From Sutcliffiella halmapala (GTDB lineage Bacteria > Bacillota > Bacilli > Bacillales > Bacillaceae_I), in assembly GCF_002019665.1 (NCBI RefSeq), contig NZ_KV917375.1, positions 1,472,390-1,536,389 of the forward strand: DNA of 64,000 nt, written 5' to 3'. The notes beneath the pieces are model-generated. The model saw only the letters and a program-made list of their open reading frames with translations. It had not been told where the DNA came from and did no database searches. Shown here piece after piece: positions 8,323 through 18,707 of this stretch (within the stretch, counting starts at the first letter, position 1; every line of letters begins with the position of its first letter). A program made the position numbers and the translations under genes.

Positions 8323-9318
8323 ATGTTAGAGCCAACATCATTAATTATTTTAGTAGCAGTTGTATTAGGAATTATCTTTTTATCTGTATTATTGACTTTT
8401 GTCCCAGTTATGCTATGGATTTCAGCTTTAGCTGCAGGGGTTCGTGTTAGTATCTTCACCCTAATTGGAATGAGATTAAGAAGGGTTATTCCGAGTCGAG
8501 TTATTAATCCCTTAATCAAAGCACATAAAGCTGGCGTAGATGTAACGACAAATCAATTAGAGAGTCACTATTTAGCAGGAGGAAATGTGGACCGTGTTGT
8601 AAATGCTCTTATCGCAGCTCAACGCGCAAACATTGAATTACCATTTGAACGCGGAGCAGCTATTGATTTAGCTGGTCGTGATGTACTTGAAGCAGTTCAA
8701 ATGTCCGTTAATCCAAAAGTTATCGAAACTCCATTTATCGCCGGTGTAGCGATGGATGGTATTGAAGTGAAAGCAAAAGCCCGTATTACTGTTCGTGCGA
8801 ACATTGAACGTCTAGTAGGGGGTGCCGGTGAAGAAACGGTTATCGCTCGTGTAGGTGAGGGTATCGTAAGTACCATCGGTTCTGCTGATAATCATAAAAA
8901 AGTATTAGAAAATCCAGATATGATTTCTCAAACAGTTTTATCTAAAGGTCTAGATGCAGGTACAGCTTTTGAGATCTTATCCATTGATATTGCTGATATT
9001 GATATCGGTAAAAACATTGGTGCAGAGTTACAAACTGACCAAGCAGAAGCAGACAAGAAAATTGCTCAAGCAAAAGCGGAAGAGCGTCGTGCAATGGCCG
9101 TTGCACAAGAACAAGAGATGCGCGCTCGCGTAGAAGAAATGCGTGCGAAGGTTGTGGAAGCAGAAGCAGAGGTACCACTTGCGATGGCAGAAGCATTACG
9201 TACTGGAAATATCGGAGTAATGGACTATATGAATATCCAGAATATCACTGCTGATACTGAGATGAGAGATTCTATCGGAAAATTAACAGATCAGCCAGAA
9301 GATGGGGAAAATAAGTAA
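8323..9318 (+). CDS. floA: Flotillin-like protein FloA
   Basis: FloA is a membrane scaffold protein of functional microdomains that affects membrane fluidity and the assembly of signalling and secretion complexes. The 331-residue length is normal. An N-terminal hydrophobic hairpin (about 5-30) is followed by the SPFH/PHB domain. A coiled-coil region of EA-rich repeats (about 235-295) comes next and a short tail ends the protein. AAGGAGG lies 10 bp before ATG 8323. Its position after nfeD and behind a sigma-W promoter matches B. subtilis yqfA. Confidence 0.95.
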   Translation: MLEPTSLIILVAVVLGIIFLSVLLTFVPVMLWISALAAGVRVSIFTLIGMRLRRVIPSRVINPLIKAHKAGVDVTTNQLESHYLAGGNVDRVVNALIAAQRANIELPFERGAAIDLAGRDVLEAVQMSVNPKVIETPFIAGVAMDGIEVKAKARITVRANIERLVGGAGEETVIARVGEGIVSTIGSADNHKKVLENPDMISQTVLSKGLDAGTAFEILSIDIADIDIGKNIGAELQTDQAEADKKIAQAKAEERRAMAVAQEQEMRARVEEMRAKVVEAEAEVPLAMAEALRTGNIGVMDYMNIQNITADTEMRDSIGKLTDQPEDGENK

Positions 9319-9328
9319 TAAATACCAC

Positions 9329-9351
9329 GGGGAAACACTTGTGTTTTCCCC
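9329..9351 (+). other. Hairpin between floA and the next gene
   Basis: GGGGAAACAC and GTGTTTTCCCC form a near-perfect stem with a two-base loop. No T run follows. It is more likely a processing or partial-stop element than a full terminator, because the next gene starts only about 30 bp later. Confidence 0.45.
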
Positions 9352-9381
9352 TACTCCTTAATGAAGGGAGGAGATTTTGTT

Positions 9382-9963
9382 TTGGATGCAATATGGGAAC
9401 TAATACGTCAAAACCCATTTCTTTTAATATTGCTACTTGGTGCGCTTACAGGTTTTTTTAGAAAAAAGCCGCAAGAAGAGGAACAGAAAAAACGTCAGCA
9501 ACAGAAACGACAAACTGAGCAGACGAATTCTCAATCTTCTTATCCAAATAGAGAAGATGTTCGTCAAGAAGCTAAGCCTGTTCAAACGGAAGAAAAGCCG
9601 CGTTTTGATTGGGATATTGATATTTTCCAGGAGACGAAGGAAGAATTGGAGAAGAAAGTTCGAGAAACATTCTCTCCATATATGGAAAAGAAGAAAGAAC
9701 AAGTTTCCACTATCCAGGATAATATGAAAGATAAAGTTCAAGAACTCTCCATTAAACAACAGGAGATATCTAGAAATAGCCCTATTTTAAAACAAGAGCT
9801 ACAGCTTTCAGAAGGTAAAGTAGTGAATGATAAATATAAAATCAATCCGAAAAGAGTAGTAGAGGGAGTTATGTGGTCTGAAATTTTAGGGCAACCACGC
9901 TCTAGAAATCCACATCGACCAATTTACTCTCAACATTTTTCTGCTGCAAGAAAAAAAAGGTAA
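9382..9963 (+). CDS. Membrane-anchored charged protein of unknown function, third gene of the nfeD-floA operon
   Basis: I do not recognise a family. The protein has one N-terminal hydrophobic segment (LLILLLGALTGFF). A highly charged Glu/Lys/Gln-rich region with coiled-coil character follows (about 30-150). A conserved-looking C-terminal patch, VVEGVMWSEILGQPRSRNPH, ends the protein. An ATG at 9361 is in frame, but GGGAGGAG at 9366-9373 points to the TTG at 9382 as start, giving 193 residues. It occupies the place of B. subtilis yqfB but is longer and did not look like it to me. Its position suggests a sigma-W co-regulated envelope role, which is inference only. Confidence 0.7.
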   Translation: MDAIWELIRQNPFLLILLLGALTGFFRKKPQEEEQKKRQQQKRQTEQTNSQSSYPNREDVRQEAKPVQTEEKPRFDWDIDIFQETKEELEKKVRETFSPYMEKKKEQVSTIQDNMKDKVQELSIKQQEISRNSPILKQELQLSEGKVVNDKYKINPKRVVEGVMWSEILGQPRSRNPHRPIYSQHFSAARKKR

Positions 9964-9966
9964 AGG

Positions 9967-10003
9967 AAATCCCATGCCGGTAAGTCGGTATGGGATTTTT
10001 TAT
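9967..10003 (+). terminator. Rho-independent terminator ending the nfeD-floA operon
   Basis: AAATCCCATGCCG pairs with CGGTATGGGATTT around a short loop, apart from one G-T pair. TTTTTT follows. It separates the sigma-W unit from yqfC. Confidence 0.9.
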
Positions 10004-10021
10004 TATGAACATCGAAATTCA

Positions 10022-10051
10022 GTGATAGAACCCTCTTTTTTCTCATACACA
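10022..10051 (+). promoter_or_regulatory. Candidate sigma-E promoter of yqfC-yqfD
   Basis: GTGATAGA (10022-10029) and CATACACA (10044-10051) are separated by 14 bp and resemble the sigma-E boxes GTCATATT and CATACAAT. yqfC and yqfD belong to the mother-cell sigma-E regulon in B. subtilis, which supports the call. The -35 match is only partial. Confidence 0.5.
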
Positions 10052-10073
10052 TGAGAGGAAAGGGGGTTTTTCC

Positions 10074-10358
10074 ATGCTCAAAAAGTTTCGAGCGAGAATG
10101 AACAGCTGGATGTCAGAAAATATGGAATTGCCCGCAGATGTCATGATGGATCTGCCTCGAATAACAATGATTGGACAAATACATATATATATTGAAAACC
10201 ATCGTGGATTGCTTACCTTTAGTGACACGGAAATCCGCCTCATGCTAAAGCAAGGTCAGCTTCTTGTAAAAGGCGAGTCGTTTGTCATAAGGACGATACT
10301 TCCAGAAGAAATTTTACTTGAAGGAAAAATAAGCCAAGTACTCTATTTGAATGAATAA
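10074..10358 (+). CDS. yqfC: Sporulation protein YqfC
   Basis: YqfC is a small protein made in the mother cell during sporulation. Its biochemical role is not established. The 94 residues show the family features: a basic N-terminus, LPADVMMDLPRITMIG, and a beta-rich C-terminal half with RGLLTFSDTEIRL. ATG 10074 follows GGAAAGGGGG. yqfD starts 16 bp later, so the two are co-transcribed, probably from the sigma-E type promoter just upstream. Confidence 0.92.
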   Translation: MLKKFRARMNSWMSENMELPADVMMDLPRITMIGQIHIYIENHRGLLTFSDTEIRLMLKQGQLLVKGESFVIRTILPEEILLEGKISQVLYLNE

Positions 10359-10373
10359 TTTAGGAGGATTTTC

Positions 10374-11561
10374 ATGAAAAATCAATGGATTAACTTTTTT
10401 TCTGGAAGTGTAAAAATCATTATTCATGGTAGAGGGGTGGAAAGATTCCTCAATGATTGTACAAGGCATGGAATACAAATATGGCAAGTGAAGAAATTGG
10501 GTGCTGAAGCCTACACATGTTATGTTTTATTGAAAGACATTAAAAAGCTAAGGAGCCTTATTAAGAATCAAGAATGTAAATTTCGCTTCTTAACTAGAAA
10601 GGGCTTTCCGTTTCTCTTGCAATACTCTTTAAGAAACAGCGGAATAGTTACAGGTGTAATTCTTTGTGTACTTACCATCTTTTTATTATCAAATATGGTA
10701 TGGAGTATTGAAATTAAAGGGGCAAATCCAGCAACAGAGCATAAGATTGTGCAAGAATTGAACAAGCTTGGGCTTAAAAAAGGAAAGTTCCAATTTTTTA
10801 TCCGTGATGTCGAAAGTATCCAAAAGTATTTAGCCGATACAATTAGTGAAATTACTTGGGTTGGAGTGGAATTAAACGGAACCTCTTACCATTTTGAAGT
10901 CGTAGAAAAAAATGAACCAGAAAAAATAGAACAACTTTCTCCACGCAATTTCCGCGCATCTAAAAAGGCTGTCATTGCAAAAGTGTTTGTTGAAAAAGGA
11001 CAACCAATGGTACAGATAAACGATCATGTGGAAAAGGGAGACTTACTAGTGTCAGGTCTAATTGGAAAAGAAGATAATAAAAAATCTATCGCTGCAGTTG
11101 GGGAAGTGCTTGGAGAAACATGGTACATGTCTGAGGTTAATATTCCTTTAAAACAAACTCTCTCCGTACTTACTGGGGAGGCATATAAGCAGCATTATGT
11201 TAAAATAGGAAATATAGAAATACCAATTTGGGGATTTTTTCAGCCTGATTATAAACAAACAAAAGAATATAAAGTAGAGCGTCCGGCTTACTTTTGGAAA
11301 TGGAGGCTGCCAATCTCTTATGCTGGGAAAACAATTCATGAAACGGAAAAAGTCGAGAAAAATTATGATGTGGAAGAAGCAATAGAAGAGGCACTTGTCA
11401 TATCGAAAAAAGAATTAGCAGGAAAATTAGCAGAAGACGCAGTGATTAAAGGAGAAAAAGTTTTGCACCATGAAACAGAGAATGGTAAAGTAAAAATATA
11501 TATTCATTACCAAGTCATTGAAAATATTGTAAAAATAGAGCCAATTATTCAAGGAGACTGA
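10374..11561 (+). CDS. yqfD: Sporulation protein YqfD
   Basis: YqfD is a mother-cell membrane protein needed for normal spore formation at about stage IV. The 395-residue length is typical. A cytoplasmic N-terminal region (about 1-80) precedes one clear membrane helix (about 85-105, around GVILCVLTIFLLSN). A FtsQ/POTRA-like external domain and a long beta-rich region follow. TAGGAGGA lies just before ATG 10374. It follows yqfC and ends four bases before phoH, so phoH may also be read from the sporulation promoter. Confidence 0.93.
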   Translation: MKNQWINFFSGSVKIIIHGRGVERFLNDCTRHGIQIWQVKKLGAEAYTCYVLLKDIKKLRSLIKNQECKFRFLTRKGFPFLLQYSLRNSGIVTGVILCVLTIFLLSNMVWSIEIKGANPATEHKIVQELNKLGLKKGKFQFFIRDVESIQKYLADTISEITWVGVELNGTSYHFEVVEKNEPEKIEQLSPRNFRASKKAVIAKVFVEKGQPMVQINDHVEKGDLLVSGLIGKEDNKKSIAAVGEVLGETWYMSEVNIPLKQTLSVLTGEAYKQHYVKIGNIEIPIWGFFQPDYKQTKEYKVERPAYFWKWRLPISYAGKTIHETEKVEKNYDVEEAIEEALVISKKELAGKLAEDAVIKGEKVLHHETENGKVKIYIHYQVIENIVKIEPIIQGD

Positions 11562-11564
11562 GGA

Positions 11565-12530
11565 ATGTCAGAAGAACTAGTGATGATGAAACAACAAGTA
11601 AATAATCCGAATGAAGCTATTGCGCTTTTTGGCAACCAAGATGTTCATTTAAAAAGAATTGAAGAAGAATTGAAGGTTTCAATTGTAACACGTGGTGAAG
11701 CTGTTAATATCTCTGGTGATATTAAAAATGTAGAAATGGTCGATTGTGTCCTACAGAACTTATTATTGGTGATTAGAAAAGGTATCTCCATTAGTGAGCG
11801 AGATGTGGTCTATGCCATTCAATTAGCACGTGAAGATAAGCTAGATTCTTTTCAAGATTTATACGAGGAAGAACTTACGAAAAATGTTAAAGGGAAATCC
11901 ATTCGAGTTAAAACTTTAGGACAAAGACAATACGTTTCTGCTATCAAGAAAAAAGATTTAGTTTTCGGAATTGGACCAGCTGGAACCGGGAAAACCTATC
12001 TAGCTGTTGTTATGGCAGTTACAGCATTAAAAAACGGACAGGTAAAACGGATTATTTTAACACGTCCTGCAGTAGAAGCTGGAGAAAGCTTAGGGTTTCT
12101 TCCAGGAGATTTAAAGGAGAAAGTGGACCCGTACTTAAGACCACTTTATGATGCTCTACACGATGTATTTGGGTCAGAACATACTCAACGATTAATTGAA
12201 CGAGGAACCATTGAAATTGCGCCGCTAGCGTATATGAGAGGTAGAACTTTAGATGATGCTTTTGTTATCTTGGACGAGGCCCAAAATACTACAGCCGCAC
12301 AAATGAAAATGTTTTTAACAAGACTTGGCTTTGGTTCTAAAATGGTTATTACAGGCGATGTATCTCAAATTGATTTACCTAAGGGAATGAAGTCTGGATT
12401 GAATGTAGTAAGGGATATTTTGAAAAACACTTCAGGTATTCAATTTATCGAACTGGAGCAATCTGATGTAGTTCGCCATCCTTTAGTTGCGAGAATTATT
12501 GCAGCTTACGAAAAGTTAGAAGAAAAATAA
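11565..12530 (+). CDS. phoH: PhoH family ATPase
   Basis: PhoH-like proteins are cytoplasmic NTPases, proposed to act with YbeY in RNA metabolism; helicase-like activity is suggested by homology. The 321 residues carry Walker A GPAGTGKT (about 137-144) and Walker B VILDEAQN (about 233-240). The arginine-containing GDVSQID segment of the family follows. A small KH/SpoVS-like N-terminal domain precedes the ATPase. CTGAGG precedes ATG 11565. The neighbourhood yqfD-phoH-pgpH-ybeY is the standard Bacillus arrangement. Confidence 0.95.
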   Translation: MSEELVMMKQQVNNPNEAIALFGNQDVHLKRIEEELKVSIVTRGEAVNISGDIKNVEMVDCVLQNLLLVIRKGISISERDVVYAIQLAREDKLDSFQDLYEEELTKNVKGKSIRVKTLGQRQYVSAIKKKDLVFGIGPAGTGKTYLAVVMAVTALKNGQVKRIILTRPAVEAGESLGFLPGDLKEKVDPYLRPLYDALHDVFGSEHTQRLIERGTIEIAPLAYMRGRTLDDAFVILDEAQNTTAAQMKMFLTRLGFGSKMVITGDVSQIDLPKGMKSGLNVVRDILKNTSGIQFIELEQSDVVRHPLVARIIAAYEKLEEK

Positions 12531-12554
12531 AAAGCCCCTTTATTGGGGCTCTTT
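12531..12554 (+). terminator. Terminator after phoH
   Basis: AGCCCC and GGGGCT form a 6-bp GC-rich stem around TTTATT, extended by flanking A and T residues. CTTTC follows. It is short but well placed, directly behind the phoH stop. Confidence 0.75.
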
Positions 12555-12615
12555 CGCTTGTAGAAATCTGTCTTATGCTTGTCGGAGCTGAGCGAGCCGC
12601 TTACGCTTTTCTATG
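12552..12615. repeat. Degenerate dispersed repeat fragment, copy 1
   Basis: This stretch between phoH and pgpH contains TTGTCGGAGCT followed by GCTTACGCTTTTCT. The same two motifs occur at 35505-35632 before nfo, the first in inverted orientation and the second in direct orientation. This type of AGCTCCGAC/CGCTTTTCTT element is common between genes in Bacillaceae. No coding capacity is evident. Confidence 0.6.
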
Positions 12616-12629
12616 AAGGAGGGGAGTTT

Positions 12630-14864
12630 ATGAAGAAGGGTCGTTTTAGGTGGTTTACTTCTTTTCAGCAAATAAAAGGGTTTAAATTTTATCATATTAT
12701 TATCTATTGTTTACTTGGTATTGTTATGTTTGGACTAATGTATAGCAATGTAAAGCCAGAAGAGATCAACGTAGAGTTATTCTCTCAGGCTGAAAGAACG
12801 ATTGTCGCCCCGCATAATTTTGAAGATCGTGAAGCAACAGAAATGAAAAGAAGAGAAGCTGCAGATAGTATAGATGATCAATATCGTCATGATAGAGAAA
12901 AAGCAATTCAACAAGCGGACAGAGTACATAAGATATTTGATAGTGTAGAAGAAGTGAAAAAAAAGATAGAAACGATGGAAAAAGTACCGGAAACAACCAA
13001 TCCTGTGGAATCTGAGGATTCACAGGAAACCGAAACCCCAGAAACAGAACCTCTTAAATTATCCGTAGAGGAAAAGTTGAATCTGCTGAAAGAAAATCTT
13101 ACTAGTCAAGTTACTGAAGACTGGAGGACTTCTATTTCAGATGAAGAATATACAATGTTATTAGATATGTCTGAAGCTGATTTATCACGCTTAAGGAATG
13201 CGACTGTAACTGCTTTAAATAATGCGATGTCTAAGAAAATTCGCATCGAAGAAGAATTAAGGAATGCTAAAAATGCAGCAGTTCAGGAAATACAGGATTA
13301 TGCAAATTTCCCGATAAGTATAAGGAGTATAGGGATTAATATCGCCAATTTAGCGATTATACCTAATGTTATTTACGATTCTGAATTAACACAAGATTTA
13401 AGGCAACAAGAAGAGGATAAAGTCGATCCAGTTCGGATTTCGCAAGGTGATGTCATTGTGAAGGCTGGGGAATTTATTGACCGAGAAAAGTTTAGAGTTT
13501 TAGATGCAGCTGGTTTTGTTGATCAATCTAATTCCATTACCCCTTTTGTTGGATTAGCTATCATAATATCATTGGTGGTATCTGCCTTATCGTATTTGTT
13601 TAGAAATATTGATACAACCATTCATAGTAAAAACACTTATCTAACCATGTATTTACTTATTTTTACTATTACGTTAGTTTTGTTGAAAATATTCAGTCTG
13701 TTCCAAACGATAAATACAACTGAAATAGGTTATATTGCTCCAGTGGCAATGGGAGCAATGTTAATCAAAATGCTCATTGACGATCGGATTGCCATAATTT
13801 CAAGTATCATTTTTGGAATTAGTGGAAGTCTCATATTTAATACGGTGCCAGGTGCAATGAACTATACAGTTGGAGCATACCTGATTATTTCAGCCGTTTC
13901 TGCAGTATTATTCTTGAATCAGCATAACCGTAGATTAACGATTTTACAAACAGGGTTATTTGTTTCCTTAATTAACGTAGTAACAGTAATCGCCATGATG
14001 ATGCTAACTAACCGGGATTTCTCAGGTGTTAGTGAGCTGGTTGAAATAGGGACACATGCCACAATGGCAGTAGGGTCAGGAGTCGTTTCAGCTGTGTTAA
14101 CCATAGGGATACTTCCGTTTTTCGAAGTAGGATTTGGGATGTTATCTACAATGAAATTACTGGAGCTATCAAATCCAAACCATCCGTTATTAAGAAAAAT
14201 TTTGATGGAGACTCCAGGTACTTATCACCATAGTGTTATGGTTGCAAATCTTTCTGAATCTGCATGTGAAGCGGTGGGGGCAAACGGACTCTTAGCAAGA
14301 GTAGCGTCGTATTATCATGATATTGGTAAGACGAAAAGGCCGCATTATTTTATTGAGAATCAATTGGGAAGCAATAACCCACATGACAAATTGCCTCCGC
14401 AAACCAGTAGAAATATTATAATTGCACACGCTACAGATGGGGCTCAAATTTTACGTGAGCATAATATGCCAAAAGAAATTATAGATATTGCCGCACAGCA
14501 TCACGGTACTTCTTTGTTGAAATTTTTCTATCATAAAGCAAAGGAAAAGAATGATGGAATCACTGAATCGGAATATCGTTATCCAGGGCCTAAAGCTACT
14601 ACGAAAGAGGCTGCAATAGTTGGTACTGCAGATAGTATTGAAGCGGCAGTTCGGTCTCTAAATAATCCAACTCCAGATAAAATAGAATCTATTGTTAAAG
14701 CTATTATTAGTGATCGATTACAAGATGCCCAATATAGCGATTGCTCTTTAACCTTTAAAGAACTTGAAACCATCGGACAATCATTTTGTGAAACCTTACA
14801 AGGTATCTTTCATTCGCGAATTGAATACCCAGAAGCAACAAAGAAAAAGGGAGATGAGGAATAA
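12630..14864 (+). CDS. pgpH: Cyclic-di-AMP phosphodiesterase PgpH
   Basis: PgpH (YqfF) is a membrane c-di-AMP phosphodiesterase that lowers the second messenger controlling potassium and osmolyte balance. The 744 residues comprise an N-terminal helix and a large extracytoplasmic domain rich in Glu and Lys. A block of about seven membrane helices (about 300-480) follows. The cytoplasmic HD domain has [22 protein letters not shown] and, later, QHHGT as metal ligands. The frame opens at 12579, but AAGGAGGGGA precedes ATG 12630. Its stop overlaps the ybeY start by one base, indicating translational coupling. Confidence 0.95.
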   Translation: MKKGRFRWFTSFQQIKGFKFYHIIIYCLLGIVMFGLMYSNVKPEEINVELFSQAERTIVAPHNFEDREATEMKRREAADSIDDQYRHDREKAIQQADRVHKIFDSVEEVKKKIETMEKVPETTNPVESEDSQETETPETEPLKLSVEEKLNLLKENLTSQVTEDWRTSISDEEYTMLLDMSEADLSRLRNATVTALNNAMSKKIRIEEELRNAKNAAVQEIQDYANFPISIRSIGINIANLAIIPNVIYDSELTQDLRQQEEDKVDPVRISQGDVIVKAGEFIDREKFRVLDAAGFVDQSNSITPFVGLAIIISLVVSALSYLFRNIDTTIHSKNTYLTMYLLIFTITLVLLKIFSLFQTINTTEIGYIAPVAMGAMLIKMLIDDRIAIISSIIFGISGSLIFNTVPGAMNYTVGAYLIISAVSAVLFLNQHNRRLTILQTGLFVSLINVVTVIAMMMLTNRDFSGVSELVEIGTHATMAVGSGVVSAVLTIGILPFFEVGFGMLSTMKLLELSNPNHPLLRKILMETPGTYHHSVMVANLSESACEAVGANGLLARVASYYHDIGKTKRPHYFIENQLGSNNPHDKLPPQTSRNIIIAHATDGAQILREHNMPKEIIDIAAQHHGTSLLKFFYHKAKEKNDGITESEYRYPGPKATTKEAAIVGTADSIEAAVRSLNNPTPDKIESIVKAIISDRLQDAQYSDCSLTFKELETIGQSFCETLQGIFHSRIEYPEATKKKGDEE

Positions 14865-15337
14865 TGTTGGAAATCGATATGATAGACGAAACCTCAGAAA
14901 TATCAACTGAAAAATGGACGGAAATTAAAGAACTGCTACTTTTTGCAGCAAAGTCGGAATCCGTCGTCGAGAAGGCGGAGCTATCTGTAACTTTTGTTGA
15001 TAATGAAAAAATAAAAGAAATTAATCGTGACTATCGTAATAAAGACCAAGCAACGGATGTTATCTCTTTTGCAATGGAAGAGATAGGAGAAGGGGAAATA
15101 GAAATAATTTACGATGATGAGGCCCCTAGAGTACTTGGAGACATCATCATATCCGTTCCTAAGGCGATGGAACAAGCCGAAGAATATGGTCATTCATTTA
15201 AAAGAGAGCTTGGTTTTTTAGCCTTGCATGGTTTCCTTCATTTATTAGGTTATGATCATGAAACAGAGGAACAAGAGAAAGAAATGTTTCAGAAACAAAA
15301 GGAAATTTTAGATGCTTATGGCCTCTCAAGAACGTAA
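14864..15337 (+). CDS. ybeY: Endoribonuclease YbeY
   Basis: YbeY is a zinc-dependent single-strand endoribonuclease that matures the 3' end of 16S rRNA and takes part in ribosome quality control. The 157 residues include the zinc site [11 protein letters not shown] near residue 120-130 and the preceding [17 protein letters not shown] region. It begins in a TAATG overlap with pgpH and overlaps the dgkA start by 26 bp, so pgpH, ybeY and dgkA are translated as a coupled unit. Confidence 0.95.
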   Translation: MLEIDMIDETSEISTEKWTEIKELLLFAAKSESVVEKAELSVTFVDNEKIKEINRDYRNKDQATDVISFAMEEIGEGEIEIIYDDEAPRVLGDIIISVPKAMEQAEEYGHSFKRELGFLALHGFLHLLGYDHETEEQEKEMFQKQKEILDAYGLSRT

Positions 15338-15710
15338 TAAAAAAGGATATCGTGGGTCTTTTACCAGAAGTTTTTTCTACGCGTTTGCCGGACTATTGTT
15401 TGTGCTTAGAACTGAGAGGAATATAAAGGTCCATGTTACAATTGCTATTTTTATGATAGCGTTATCCTATTATTTAGGAATTACAAAGCAAGAGTGGCTA
15501 GTGTTATTTTTGGTAATTGGTGGAATGTTAGTTATAGAAATCATGAATACTGCCATAGAAAATGTGGTAGATCTTGTAACAGAAGATTTTCACCCTCTTG
15601 CTAAAATCGCCAAGGATGTGGCGGCTTCGGCTGCCTTAGTTTTTGCTTGCATCTCTGTTATAATAGGGGTAATCTTATTTGGGCCTTATTTGCTTGCTAT
15701 TGTCAAATAA
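15312..15710 (+). CDS. dgkA: Undecaprenol/diacylglycerol kinase family protein
   Basis: DgkA of Gram-positive bacteria phosphorylates undecaprenol to replenish the lipid carrier for cell-wall synthesis. The small membrane protein (132 residues) has three hydrophobic helices and the catalytic signature [13 protein letters not shown], with VHVTIA before it. AAGGAAA precedes ATG 15312; ATG 15318 is an alternative giving MASQERN. It overlaps ybeY by 26 bp, and the Bacillus order dgkA-cdd-era continues downstream. Confidence 0.92.
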   Translation: MLMASQERNKKGYRGSFTRSFFYAFAGLLFVLRTERNIKVHVTIAIFMIALSYYLGITKQEWLVLFLVIGGMLVIEIMNTAIENVVDLVTEDFHPLAKIAKDVAASAALVFACISVIIGVILFGPYLLAIVK

Positions 15711-15756
15711 ATTGAAAATTTAAAATTTTTTATATTTTTATTTAATTTTAGCGTGA

Positions 15757-15786
15757 TTTACAATGCAATTTAAGGTAAAATATAAG
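15757..15786 (+). promoter_or_regulatory. Putative sigma-A promoter of cdd-era
   Basis: TTTACA (15757-15762) and TATAAG (15781-15786) are 18 bp apart, in a very AT-rich intergenic stretch about 40 bp before the cdd start. Alternative -10 boxes overlap, so the exact register is uncertain. Confidence 0.5.
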
Positions 15787-15800
15787 TAACGCGACCCTGA

Positions 15801-17127
<1,327 letters not shown>

Positions 17128-17365
17128 AGAAAAAACGAAACTGGCTCACTCTATTTATGACTAGATAGCCAGTGCTCAAACTTAAATAAATAATACATTC
17201 TTATTGCAAAAAAAATAAAAGACGAGCGGACAATCATAGCAGTTAAATTTGACAGGGAATTTACAAAATTTATCTAACATGTTTTGGCCCTTGAACGGTC
17301 ATCATAGTCATATAGGAATTGGAATAAGTATGCTGGTCTTTACTACAGAAAGGGTGGGGTTAACA

Positions 17366-17506
17366 ATGTTGGATTTTACCTGGAAAGTCTTTAAAGAAAC
17401 AGGTAATATTGATACCTATCTTCTTTTTAAAGAGCTCGAAAAGGAGAATGTCGATATACCCGAACAATCAGAAGAGCTGGCGCATCGCGACTTACCAATT
17501 TCATAA
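17366..17506 (+). CDS. yqzL: YqzL family small protein
   Basis: This 46-residue protein starts MLDFTWKVFKETGNIDTYLLFKEL, the recognisable YqzL signature. Its function is unknown. The open frame extends to 17249 but AAAGGGTGGGG precedes ATG 17366, and upstream residues look like noncoding translation. It lies between era and recO, as in B. subtilis. The 238 bp between era and yqzL hold a 7-bp hairpin (ACTGGCT/AGCCAGT, 17141-17174) without a T run and an isolated TTGACA at 17249, but no convincing -10 box. Confidence 0.88.
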   Translation: MLDFTWKVFKETGNIDTYLLFKELEKENVDIPEQSEELAHRDLPIS

Positions 17507-17519
17507 TGATGGCTAATAC

Positions 17520-17553
17520 AAAGGCAATTTACATCGTGTAGATTGCCTTTTTA
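17520..17553 (+). terminator. Terminator after yqzL
   Basis: AAAGGCAAT plus TACA pair with TGTA plus ATTGCCTTT around a TCG loop, with one internal mismatch. TTTTA follows. Confidence 0.88.
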
Positions 17554-17614
17554 TGTTGTGGTGCTTACAATATGAGTTAAAAGAACTTTATTTAGTGCGG
17601 GAAGGTGTGCGAAT

Positions 17615-18376
17615 TTGCTACATAAGTGTGAAGGTATTGTAATTAGAACAAACGCCTACGGAGAATCAAATAAAATTGTCACACTTTACACCAAAGAGTT
17701 GGGAAAAGTTGGTGTTATGGCAAGGGGAGCAACGAAGCCTAGTAGCAGGCTTACATCCGTTTCACAACTGTTTTCTCACGGAATGTATCTTTTTCAAAAG
17801 GGAAGTGGCTTAGGAAGCTTGCAGCAAGGTGAGATTCTAGAATCGATGCGTTCAATAAGAGAGGATATATTTTTGACTGCCTATTCTTCATATGTCGTGG
17901 AATTACTGGATAAAGTAACAGAGGAAGGAAGGCGTAATCCTCATTTGTATGAGCTACTTTATTTGATGCTTCACTACATCAATGAAGGGATAGATCCAGA
18001 GATATTAACCTTTATTTATGAAGTAAAGATGCTAGAAGCGATTGGAATAACACCAGAATTAAATAAATGCGCTTCTTGTTCATCTACGGAAGGTACCTTT
18101 GCGTTTTCGATTAAAGAGGGTGGCTATCTTTGTCATCGTTGTTTCCATAAGGATCCTCACCTTATTAAAGCATCGCCAGCTACATTACGGCTCCTACGAA
18201 CCTTTTATTACTATGATTTAAACAGGATAGGAAACTTATCATTAAAAGAGGAAACTAGAAAAGAATTACGCTTTATTTTAGATGAATATTATGACGCGTA
18301 TTCGGGGATAATGTTGAAATCTAAACGCTTCTTAAAGCAAATGGATTCGTTAAAGGTAAATCTTGATAAAAAATAG
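17615..18376 (+). CDS. recO: DNA repair protein RecO
   Basis: RecO anneals single strands and, with RecR, helps load RecA on SSB-coated gaps in the RecFOR pathway. The 253-residue protein has the N-terminal OB fold ([18 protein letters not shown]) and a helical C-terminal part. A four-cysteine zinc-finger-like cluster (CASC and CHRC, about residues 152-178) is present. The start is TTG 17615, eight bases after GGAAGGTG; no ATG fits. It follows the yqzL terminator and precedes the glyQS leader. Confidence 0.95.
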   Translation: MLHKCEGIVIRTNAYGESNKIVTLYTKELGKVGVMARGATKPSSRLTSVSQLFSHGMYLFQKGSGLGSLQQGEILESMRSIREDIFLTAYSSYVVELLDKVTEEGRRNPHLYELLYLMLHYINEGIDPEILTFIYEVKMLEAIGITPELNKCASCSSTEGTFAFSIKEGGYLCHRCFHKDPHLIKASPATLRLLRTFYYYDLNRIGNLSLKEETRKELRFILDEYYDAYSGIMLKSKRFLKQMDSLKVNLDKK

Positions 18377-18387
18377 GCAGGCGAAGG

Positions 18388-18416
18388 TTGACTTTCCGAA
18401 AAAAATCATTTATTAT
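18388..18416 (+). promoter_or_regulatory. Sigma-A promoter of glyQ-glyS
   Basis: TTGACT (18388-18393) and TATTAT (18411-18416) are exactly 17 bp apart. The predicted start lies about 15 bp before stem I of the T-box leader. Confidence 0.8.
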
Positions 18417-18439
18417 CCAATTACGTTCATAATGATTGC

Positions 18440-18650
18440 AGTGAAAGAGAATAGTACCTGTTCCGCTCTAATAAAGCGAACCTAGGATAGTGAGAGCTAG
18501 GGGTTAGAGTTGCAGGGAAGGCGCTCTGGAGCAATACGGATAAAGTGGTAAAGAGATGAGATGCTCTTTACAAATAGGGTGGAACCGCGGGAAAACCTCT
18601 CGTCCCTATGCTGATGAAAGTTGGCATAGAGATGAGAGGTTTTTTCTATT
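18440..18650 (+). promoter_or_regulatory. Glycyl T-box riboswitch controlling glyQ-glyS
   Basis: The leader carries the invariant T-box AGGGTGGAACCGCGG (18576-18590), whose TGGA-type bulge would pair with uncharged tRNA-Gly. A stem I region has the GATAGTGAGAGC distal motif (18486-18497). The GGC triplet at 18520-18522 is my best candidate for the glycine specifier. A strong terminator (CCTCTC...GAGAGG with TTTTTT, 18595-18648) overlaps the antiterminator. Uncharged tRNA-Gly would favour antitermination and expression of glycyl-tRNA synthetase. Confidence 0.93.
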
Positions 18651-18707
18651 TTTCATTCTTTATTGCCAACAAGGAATGTAAGAAATAAGAGTTGGAGGGA
18701 TTGAAAG

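Noticed and set aside
9437-9727. 96-codon frame inside the third sigma-W operon gene
   Set aside because: The out-of-frame translation is dominated by Arg and Lys produced by the Glu/Lys-rich main frame. It has no start signal of its own.
17141-17174. ACTGGCT/AGCCAGT hairpin after era as a terminator
   Set aside because: The loop is about 20 bases and no T run follows, so I left it as a note under yqzL rather than a terminator call.
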